Shown: positions 1-4,630 of the stretch, piece by piece
How positions within the stretch are numbered: position 1 is the stretch's first letter
Layout: each line of letters begins with the position of its first letter
NCBI GenBank assembly: GCA_946628805.1
Contig: CAMOXB010000056.1
Coordinates: 1 to 5,158, forward strand
Reading direction: 5' to 3'
From: an uncultured Pseudomonadota bacterium
Lineage (GTDB): Bacteria; Pseudomonadota; Alphaproteobacteria; Rs-D84
DNA: 5,158 nucleotides
Program-made: the position numbers and the translations under genes
The notes under the pieces: generated by a model
The model's input: the letters and a program-made list of their open reading frames with translations, nothing else
The model's database searches: none
What the model was told of the DNA's origin: nothing

Positions 1-1218
1 TGCACTGTCAGTTACACTGTTATACAGCGCGTGGTTCGGTGATGCGTACATATCTAATCTTTGACGTGTCATTTCGAATATATTGTGCATTAAAAAGAAT
101 GTTAAAAGTGATGATATCCACAATATTGAATGTTGACCGAAATTCATTGCGGTATTTGTAATGGTTGGAACGTTAGATGTGCTGACCCCGCCGGCGGCGA
201 CAACAAACACTGATGATGACCAATTAAATAATGCACGCACGATTGCGATATTTATGCACAATATAAATGCACATGCAATCATTGTTATAATCAGTTTTTT
301 TAACGCGTCAATTATTTGTGAAAATGCAGGTAATATATCAAACCATTTATCGGATTTTTTCGCAACCCACGCCAATACATTAAATGGATACATAATAAGC
401 GATAAACAAAAATCAAATATGCCTTGGATTATAAGCAACGCCATAAATACGTTTGATGATATAAATGCAAACAATAATAAAATTCCAGAAATTATGTTTA
501 ATAAATCTTCGCCGCCATGTGGAATTAATGTCATTAATCCACGAAGTCCGTTTTTCAGAAAATCAAATCCATAGCGAATAACTTTGTTGTTTTCTTGGGA
601 AATAATATAAACAGGTTTTACCAAGAAATCGCAACTGCGTTTTGATATCCAACCGGCTTCTTCAATTGACACAGGGCATACCGGGGCATCAGATGTAGAA
701 ATTGTTGATTTATTAATCTGGTGCAGAATTTGTTCGGTATAAAATGAACCGAATTCCAAGAAAGGATTCACAAGCCATTCGGTTACAAATACAGGTTTTA
801 TTTGTAATAAAAATACACCGGCGATAATTGCACGAAAGCATGGCTTTAATACATTTTCTGATACCTTCCACATGTCGGCATCGCCTTTCCACATTTCGCC
901 ACCGCCAGAAAATCCAATAAAGCCCAACCAATCAGATGGCAAATGCATCTTTACCAGATAAAGCCCAATATGAAATGCCAAGAATCCATAGACAAACAAA
1001 TAAATTATTCCATCGCCATTTCCAACAAAGAAATTATAAAGCGATGTTGCAATGTTCATCATTGTTTCTAATACCAGCGGAACAAACGGCGCCAGATTAT
1101 ATGCGTCCAATATATCGGCATGTGCAGGAAACACAAAAAACACACACAAAACAAACACCCCAAACGCAAATTGGGCACGATAAAACAATCGCGATATCAA
1201 CGATTTTTGTGTATGCAT
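1..1218 (-). CDS. Exported polytopic membrane protein, VirB6/TrbL-like (3' end beyond window)
   Basis: The minus strand stays open from an ATG at 1218-1216 to the window edge: 406 codons with no stop. Residues 1-34 form a signal peptide: basic start, hydrophobic core 15-31, cleavage after PAHA. Further hydrophobic segments lie near 68-90, 125-142, 240-264, 266-285, 306-330 and 364-379, giving a multi-pass inner-membrane protein. A polar region at about 143-235 contains Cys181 and Cys196, possibly a periplasmic disulfide. A motif block follows: LIMYPFNVLAW (274-284), WFDILP (292-297), IIDALKKLI (302-310). The same block occurs in the divergent gene at 1287, which suggests paralogy, and aligning the C-termini suggests only a few tens of residues are missing here. 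Signal peptide, several membrane spans and a conserved Trp recall VirB6/TrbL subunits of type IV secretion, but no diagnostic motif proves it. The purine run AGAGAGA abuts the start and is a poor Shine-Dalgarno. That the gene is real is near certain; its function is uncertain. Confidence 0.85.
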   Translation of the reverse strand, partial: MHTQKSLISRLFYRAQFAFGVFVLCVFFVFPAHADILDAYNLAPFVPLVLETMMNIATSLYNFFVGNGDGIIYLFVYGFLAFHIGLYLVKMHLPSDWLGFIGFSGGGEMWKGDADMWKVSENVLKPCFRAIIAGVFLLQIKPVFVTEWLVNPFLEFGSFYTEQILHQINKSTISTSDAPVCPVSIEEAGWISKRSCDFLVKPVYIISQENNKVIRYGFDFLKNGLRGLMTLIPHGGEDLLNIISGILLLFAFISSNVFMALLIIQGIFDFCLSLIMYPFNVLAWVAKKSDKWFDILPAFSQIIDALKKLIITMIACAFILCINIAIVRALFNWSSSVFVVAAGGVSTSNVPTITNTAMNFGQHSILWISSLLTFFLMHNIFEMTRQRLDMYASPNHALYNSVTDSA

Positions 1219-1245
1219 TCTCTCTTTTTATTTTTTATATATTGA

Positions 1246-1254
1246 ATTATATCA
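1246..1254 (-). promoter_or_regulatory. Extended -10 promoter for the minus-strand membrane gene
   Basis: Read on the minus strand this is TGATATAAT: a perfect TATAAT (1251-1246) preceded by the TGn of an extended -10. Transcription would start near 1239, giving a leader of about 20 nt before the ATG at 1218. No good -35 exists at 16-18 bp spacing; the 17-bp position (1269-1274) reads ACCACA and lies on the -10 of the opposite promoter. An identical 9-mer precedes the gene at 2648. Confidence 0.6.
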
Positions 1255-1270
1255 CATTTCACTTAATTTG

Positions 1271-1279
1271 TGGTATAAT
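1271..1279 (+). promoter_or_regulatory. Extended -10 promoter for the 1287 membrane gene; leaderless start predicted
   Basis: TGGTATAAT is an extended -10 with a consensus TATAAT at 1274-1279. The start codon of the downstream gene is at 1287, only 7 bp past the hexamer, so the expected first transcribed base falls on or next to the A of the ATG. There is no room for a ribosome binding site, so a leaderless mRNA is predicted. The -35 position (about 1251-1256, ATCACA) is not consensus and overlaps the divergent promoter. Confidence 0.6.
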
Positions 1280-1286
1280 TAAAATC

Positions 1287-2579
1287 ATGAAATCATTAAA
1301 AAAATTTTGGGTGGGACTTGTTGCGCTTTTCCCAATGTCGGCATTGGCATTGCATCCGTTGGTTATTGGTGGTATCGCCACAGGTGTTGGAATTATTGGC
1401 GTTTCAATATGGCGAACCGCGGCACCTGTTGATATGCAAAGTGCGCTGGATTTCTTTTCATCATGTTGGACGTGCCAGATTTTTTCAGACATTATGATTT
1501 CAATGTCTAATTTATTACCGCGTGCATATTCGGCATTGGCGCGTGTTGTGATACCTATGTCTGCATCATTGTTGGCGATTTTTGTCGCATGGAATTTCTT
1601 TAGTAATATGTTAAACGGAAAAATGGACGACGAAGTTAAAATAACGAATCGATTCGGAACAAATGTTTTAAGATTAAGTATTTTGATTATCGTATTGTTA
1701 ATGCCGTTGCCCCGAATAATAACAGATGTATTTATTGAACCGGCACTGATTATTGGGACATCGTTTGATTATATCGTCACGGATAATAATAATTTTTCCG
1801 AATGTATGATTGCGACCGCAATCGCAGATCCCGTATCTGTATCGGCAGATGCATCGGAATATGGGGCTTTTTCACCAAAGTTGCGTCATCAATTGGCATG
1901 CGAAGTTTCAAATGTTCATCAAATAACCGGATTGGGAATGAGTGTTGGTTGGACATTAATGAATATGGCATTTAACAGTGATTATATGCATAAAATATTG
2001 GCTTCGATTCCTATATTTCCAAATATTCCGATTTTCTTTGCAGGTCTTTTGATTCTGGTGTTGTATTTTTACGCGCTTTTGCCGATACCATTATATTTCT
2101 TGGAAATATTTGTGAAATTATCACTGGATTTAATAATGTTGCCGTTAATGTTAATGGCGTGGATGTTTGACGATGAAAATTTCAGACTGTTCCCGTCGGG
2201 CGGTCGAACGATTCGCGATATGATAAATGATGTTGTCAAAGGTGTTGTTGGAATTGCACTGACTGTTGTGTTTTTGACATTTTCAATAATGTTTTTAAAT
2301 GCAGCCTTTGGTTCGTGGGCTGGGGCAAATATTTTACAGAATGCAATTGTTAATAACGATTCGAAAATATTGATGGATGGCCTGGTTTTCGCGAACGACA
2401 GCATTGTTGTTGTGGTATTAATGGGTATATTTATCGCGATGTTTATGACCATGATTCCACAGTTAACGAATCTGCTTTTCAAGATACAAATATCAGATAA
2501 ATACTATCAAACGGCGAAAAAAGACATAAATATTATGTGGGAAAACCTGAAAAAATGGGGCGCCGCAATAAAAAAATAA
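1287..2579 (+). CDS. Exported polytopic membrane protein, VirB6/TrbL-like, paralogue of the divergent gene
   Basis: The product is 430 residues. The open frame extends upstream to 936, but that stretch lies over the divergent gene. ATG 1287 gives a clean signal peptide (K-rich start, core 8-20, cleavage after ALA at 22) and sits just after a -10 box. Hydrophobic segments lie near 24-42, 83-103, 126-143, 248-270, 274-293, 318-340 and 371-392. Cysteines are few: a CxxC pair (Cys60, Cys63) just after the exported N-terminus, then Cys173 and Cys205 in a polar loop, so disulfides outside the cytoplasm are plausible. The block LIMLPLMLMAW (282-292), then FRLFP (299-303) and an I-x-D (309-311), matches the divergent gene in order and spacing apart from small indels. 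The C-terminus is basic, amphipathic and probably cytoplasmic. A VirB6/TrbL-type secretion-channel subunit is the best guess, from topology only. An intrinsic terminator follows directly. Confidence 0.88.
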   Translation: MKSLKKFWVGLVALFPMSALALHPLVIGGIATGVGIIGVSIWRTAAPVDMQSALDFFSSCWTCQIFSDIMISMSNLLPRAYSALARVVIPMSASLLAIFVAWNFFSNMLNGKMDDEVKITNRFGTNVLRLSILIIVLLMPLPRIITDVFIEPALIIGTSFDYIVTDNNNFSECMIATAIADPVSVSADASEYGAFSPKLRHQLACEVSNVHQITGLGMSVGWTLMNMAFNSDYMHKILASIPIFPNIPIFFAGLLILVLYFYALLPIPLYFLEIFVKLSLDLIMLPLMLMAWMFDDENFRLFPSGGRTIRDMINDVVKGVVGIALTVVFLTFSIMFLNAAFGSWAGANILQNAIVNNDSKILMDGLVFANDSIVVVVLMGIFIAMFMTMIPQLTNLLFKIQISDKYYQTAKKDINIMWENLKKWGAAIKK

Positions 2580-2585
2580 AAAATC

Positions 2586-2616
2586 AAGTGGTTTATTTAA
2601 CAAAGGCCACTTTTTT
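2586..2616 (+). terminator. Intrinsic terminator after the 1287 gene
   Basis: AAGTGG (2586-2591) pairs with CCACTT (2607-2612), with two possible G-U pairs and one A-U pair extending inward, followed by TTTTTT at 2611-2616. It begins 6 bp after the TAA at 2579. It separates the membrane gene from the next gene, which has its own -10 box a few bases later. Confidence 0.75.
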
Positions 2617-2630
2617 ATTACATCCGAATC

Positions 2631-2639
2631 TGATATAAT
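2631..2639 (+). promoter_or_regulatory. Extended -10 promoter for the 2648 gene; leaderless start predicted
   Basis: TGATATAAT contains a perfect TATAAT at 2634-2639 with an upstream TGn. The -35 position falls in the T-tract of the preceding terminator and is not consensus. The ATG at 2648 lies 8 bp past the hexamer, so the transcript should begin at or within a base or two of the start codon, as at the 1287 gene. Confidence 0.6.
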
Positions 2640-2647
2640 TCATAGCG

Positions 2648-3157
2648 ATGAGTAAAATTCCGATTCTTTATTGGCCATATAAAACAAATGGTAACGTTGA
2701 TTACCAATTGTCGCGCAAGGTTATAAATAATATAACCGGGTTGATGCCGACGGTTATTTTGGACGATTTAGATATCGCGTCGATATTTTCCGAAAAGAAA
2801 GATGCGGTTATATATTATCCTGTATTTTGTGAATCAACAGGATGGTGGGGCGAATTGTTGGGCGGACATGGTATAATATCTGAAAAGATTATCGTATCCC
2901 CAGAATGTCAGTTAATGGTTATCGTTCCATCTGAAAATGCACAATTGCATGGTAAAAATCAATTATTAGCCGCGGAAATAAGACCTTCCAGCGGTTTTTT
3001 CAAGAAAATGAATTCGTCAATCGCAACGGTTTCAGATATGCTGGCAACAGATGCAGGGACAATTTTGGCATTATTTTCTGGGAAAAACCAAAATCAGTTT
3101 ATAAACGTTATTGAAAGCACTGGAAATTCATATTTGGGCTGTATTGGTCAATATTAA
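2648..3157 (+). CDS. Uncharacterised soluble protein, 169 aa
   Basis: I do not recognise this family. The frame is bounded by an upstream terminator and -10 box and by a TAA at 3157. ATG 2648 is supported by its position 8 bp after TATAAT; there is no Shine-Dalgarno. There is no signal peptide and no convincing membrane helix. The sequence alternates short hydrophobic strands (PILYWPY 5-11, PTVILDDL 34-41, DAVIYYPVF 52-60, IIVSP 81-85, LMVIVP 89-94) with polar loops, suggesting a mixed alpha/beta cytoplasmic domain. A Gly/Trp-rich stretch (STGWWGELLGGHG, 63-75) and a Ser-rich linker near 113-129 stand out. Three cysteines (61, 87, 165) form no metal-binding pattern. It has its own promoter and lies between a membrane gene and the rpmE unit, so context gives no function. 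No terminator is apparent after it. Confidence 0.8.
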   Translation: MSKIPILYWPYKTNGNVDYQLSRKVINNITGLMPTVILDDLDIASIFSEKKDAVIYYPVFCESTGWWGELLGGHGIISEKIIVSPECQLMVIVPSENAQLHGKNQLLAAEIRPSSGFFKKMNSSIATVSDMLATDAGTILALFSGKNQNQFINVIESTGNSYLGCIGQY

Positions 3158-3180
3158 TCCCAAAAAACAATAACTTTATC

Positions 3181-3208
3181 TTGATTTTAATAAAAAACCA
3201 GGTATAAT
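3181..3208 (+). promoter_or_regulatory. Sigma70-type promoter of rpmE and the suhB-like gene
   Basis: TTGATT (3181-3186) and a perfect TATAAT (3203-3208) are separated by 16 bp. This is the only promoter in the window with a good -35. The start near 3215 leaves a leader of about 36 nt, which includes AAAGGA (3238-3243) at normal spacing from the rpmE ATG. This contrasts with the predicted leaderless genes upstream. Confidence 0.7.
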
Positions 3209-3250
3209 CTTCGGGCTATTTAGGTAATTTATAAAACAAAGGACAAAACG

Positions 3251-3463
3251 ATGAAAAACGGAATTCATCCAGAATATCACGAAATTAATGTCACAATGAC
3301 AGACGGAAAAACTGTGAAAATGTATTCTTCTGTTAAAAAAGATTTGGTTTTATCAACAGATAATCTGAATCACCCAGCATGGACCGGCCAACGTAACAAC
3401 GAAGGCGCCAAAGGTAAACGTGCCGAAGAATTCAAAAGCAAATTTGCAGGATTTAATTTCTAA
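3251..3463 (+). CDS. rpmE: 50S ribosomal protein bL31, zinc-free (C-) type
   Basis: The 70-residue product is a full-length bL31. It shows the family start MKNGIHPEYHEI, a TDGK turn at 17-20, the signature HPAWTG at 41-46 and the C-terminal basic/aromatic tail ending FKSKFAGFNF. bL31 sits on the large subunit at the central protuberance and bridges to the small subunit. The four zinc-binding cysteines of the C+ form are absent: positions matching E. coli Cys16, 18, 37 and 40 read Met, Asp, Asp and Asn. This C- state is usual in many alphaproteobacteria and means the protein does not act as a zinc store. The start is set by AAAGGA ending 7 bp upstream of the ATG. The SuhB-like gene follows after 27 bp with no terminator between, so the two are probably co-transcribed. 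Confidence 0.97.
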   Translation: MKNGIHPEYHEINVTMTDGKTVKMYSSVKKDLVLSTDNLNHPAWTGQRNNEGAKGKRAEEFKSKFAGFNF

Positions 3464-3490
3464 TAATCTTTTAAAAAGCGGGGCGCCATT

Positions 3491-4201
3491 ATGGATTTGC
3501 TGATTAAAGGTTCAACCGAATTAAACAAAATGTTCGCAGCATTGCAAAATACTGCATCGGGTTTACGTCATGACTTTGGCGAAGTTGAAAATCTTCAGCA
3601 ATCATTAAAAAGCGCACGCGATTTTGTTGCAAAAGCGTCTGCACGAATCGAAGAAAGTATTTTAAATGATTTGCAATTGGTTCGTCCCAGTGCGGGTCTT
3701 TTGACACCAGATGTCTCGAAAACAGGCGATGGACGCGACGAATTTGTTCTGGCATTGTCTGGGGCGGCAAATTTCGTTCGTGGAAATGCACATTTTGCAA
3801 TATCGTTGGCATTGCGTTCAAATGGTGAAACAAAAATCGCATTAATTTATTCGCCAATCGATGAAAGATTGTATTATGGCGAACGCGATAAAGGCGCATA
3901 TGTATTTTCTGCATATCATTCTGAAAAAATCCGCGTATCTAATTTGGTTGAACCATCGGATTTAACAATTGGATATAATACAAACGGTATTCGTCCAATT
4001 ATTTCGGGTAATGCACGTGAAACCGGATGCCCGGCGTTGGATTTGGCATGGGTTGCGGCGGGGAAACTGGACGCATTTGTATCTGACCCATTGGATTATG
4101 CCGAAATTGCTGCCGGCGAATTATTAATAAACGAAGCCGGTGGAAAGTTTTCAATGGATACAGGCGATGTAATCGCAACCAATGGCAAAGTTGAATTATA
4201 A
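3491..4201 (+). CDS. suhB: SuhB / inositol-monophosphatase family protein, predicted catalytically inactive
   Basis: The fold family is clear. DFGEVENLQ (28-36) is the wording of alphaproteobacterial SuhB, NFVRGNAHFAISLAL (94-108) matches NFxxGxPHFAISIAL, PALDLAWVAAGKLDAF (181-196) matches the AALDLAWVAAGRxDGF block, and AAGELLINEAGG (207-218) matches the last motif. The catalytic, Mg-binding residues are missing. DPLDGTTNF reads LALSGAANF (87-95), losing both Asp and the Thr. The (G/T)EE position reads TPD (72-74). The WD of WDxAAG reads AE (204-205). The FVTxxD segment reads FVAKAS (45-50). At 236 residues it is shorter than the usual 260-270, with about 25 residues missing before 174 and a clipped C-terminus. 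E. coli SuhB acts in rRNA antitermination with Nus factors independently of phosphatase activity, so a structural role is plausible. Only a weak GCGGGG precedes the start; translation may rely on coupling to rpmE. Confidence 0.9.
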   Translation: MDLLIKGSTELNKMFAALQNTASGLRHDFGEVENLQQSLKSARDFVAKASARIEESILNDLQLVRPSAGLLTPDVSKTGDGRDEFVLALSGAANFVRGNAHFAISLALRSNGETKIALIYSPIDERLYYGERDKGAYVFSAYHSEKIRVSNLVEPSDLTIGYNTNGIRPIISGNARETGCPALDLAWVAAGKLDAFVSDPLDYAEIAAGELLINEAGGKFSMDTGDVIATNGKVEL

Positions 4202-4202
4202 T

Positions 4203-4226
4203 AAAGACCGGCATCGCCGGTTTTTT
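4203..4226 (+). terminator. Intrinsic terminator of the rpmE-suhB unit
   Basis: ACCGGC (4207-4212) and GCCGGT (4216-4221) form a perfect 6-bp stem with an ATC loop. It is extended by A-T and G-T pairs outward and followed by TTTTTT (4221-4226). It begins 1 bp after the suhB stop codon and closes the two-gene unit. Confidence 0.9.
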
Positions 4227-4265
4227 AATTAAATAATTTTTTCCCTTTCTTTAATAATTATTGTT

Positions 4266-4274
4266 TGTTAAAAT
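4266..4274 (+). promoter_or_regulatory. Candidate extended -10 promoter for the structured RNA region
   Basis: TGTTAAAAT is an extended -10 with the hexamer TAAAAT at 4269-4274. No consensus -35 is present 16-18 bp upstream. The predicted start near 4281 coincides with the beginning of the dense run of inverted repeats, which supports it. This AT-rich stretch can produce such boxes by chance. Confidence 0.45.
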
Positions 4275-4280
4275 ACGAAC

Positions 4281-4458
4281 GTCAGAAAGAGTTTTTCTGA
4301 TGAGGCTTAGAAACCTGTTTCAGTAAGCGTCCACGATGACGTTAAATCTCCAATCTTTGATACGGTTGGAGGGCTGTGAATATACAGAATAAACGGCGCA
4401 ATTTCTTACTGGATTGTTTCTAACCTCCAACCGCCTGAATTTTTCCGGTGGTTTTTTT
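4281..4458 (+). ncRNA. Candidate structured RNA or attenuator leader, unknown class
   Basis: About 180 nt lie between a -10-like box and a terminator with no credible long reading frame. Local hairpins are TCAGAAA/TTTCTGA (4282-4288/4294-4300), GCTTAGAAA/TTTC-ag-TAAGC (4305-4313/4318-4328), CTCCAATC/GGTTGGAG (4348-4355/4364-4371, one G-U) and CTGT/ACAG (4374-4377/4384-4387). Long-range complements are TTAGAAAC (4307-4314) with GTTTCTAA (4416-4423), and CAGTAAG (4321-4327) with CTTACTG (4405-4411). They stack into one closing stem around the inner hairpins. A rival 10-bp perfect stem joins 4363-4372 to 4424-4433; it breaks both the 4348-4371 hairpin and the terminator. The first fold suits a terminated small RNA, the second an antiterminator. 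I could not match it to tmRNA, RNase P, SRP RNA or the common riboswitches. A 6S-like RNA is conceivable but unproven. Confidence 0.5.
4429..4458 (+). terminator. Intrinsic terminator ending the structured RNA region
   Basis: AACCGCC (4429-4435) pairs with GGTGGTT (4447-4453), including one G-U pair, across an 11-nt loop, followed by a run of seven T (4452-4458). Its 5' arm also forms the 3' arm of the rival stem with 4363-4372, so the terminator may be conditional. It lies 172 bp before the next gene. Confidence 0.7.
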
Positions 4459-4460
4459 AT

Positions 4461-4487
4461 CTCGCTGTAGTGCGAAGCACGCAAGCG
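4461..4487. repeat. Small interrupted palindrome
   Basis: CGCT (4463-4466) and AGCG (4484-4487) flank GTGC (4470-4473) and GCAC (4477-4480), with a GAA loop and symmetric 3-nt internal loops. It sits directly between the T-tract of the terminator and the C/G-rich repeat. It may be part of the same intergenic repeat or the tail of the structured RNA region. Confidence 0.45.
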
Positions 4488-4500
4488 GATGTTTATGTTT

Positions 4501-4613
4501 AACCCCCTCCGGCTGCGCCGCACTCCCCCATATTGGGGGAGAACCAGCCGGACTGGGAACAGTGCAAGGTTTCGCCCCAGTATGGGGAGTGGACCCCGCA
4601 GGGGGGAGGGGTT
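4501..4613. repeat. C/G-rich REP/MITE-like palindromic element
   Basis: This 113-bp block is far richer in G and C than its surroundings and is built of nested inverted repeats. Its ends are AACCCC (4501-4506) and GGGGTT (4608-4613), extended inward by TCC (4508-4510) and GGA (4605-4607) after a one-base bulge. Inside are TCCGGCTG/CAGCCGGA (4508-4515/4545-4552), a perfect CTCCCCC/GGGGGAG hairpin (4523-4529/4535-4541), CCCCA/TGGGG (4575-4579/4583-4587) and CCCC/GGGG (4594-4597/4601-4604). The two halves resemble each other around the ATATTGGGG and AGTATGGGG loops, as in a tandem pair of palindromic units. There is no transposase here. Such elements are usually dispersed intergenic repeats; the copy number in this genome is unknown. 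It ends 4 bp before the next gene's Shine-Dalgarno. Confidence 0.7.
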
Positions 4614-4630
4614 ATTAAGGAGAAAACACA

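Noticed and set aside
161..931. Plus- and minus-strand open frames inside 161-931 in other frames
   Set aside because: They are shadows of the 1-1218 minus-strand gene, whose translation shows a signal peptide, membrane helices and conserved motifs.
936..1286. Upstream extension of the 1287 membrane gene (117 extra codons)
   Set aside because: It overlaps the N-terminal third of the well-supported minus-strand gene, has poor protein character, and would bury both the signal peptide and the -10 box at 1274-1279.
2869..2877. TGGTATAAT inside the 2648 gene as an internal promoter
   Set aside because: It lies in coding sequence with no gene start nearby and no -35 at usable spacing; chance in AT-rich sequence is likely.
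3141..3157. TATTG/CAATA inverted repeat at the end of the 2648 gene as a terminator
   Set aside because: The stem is short with a 2-nt loop and no T-tract follows.
4297..4314. Hammerhead-ribozyme-like core: CTGATGAG followed by GAAAC
   Set aside because: The six bases between them cannot form stem II, and no suitable stems I and III with a cleavage-site triplet are in place. These bases are better explained by the local hairpins.
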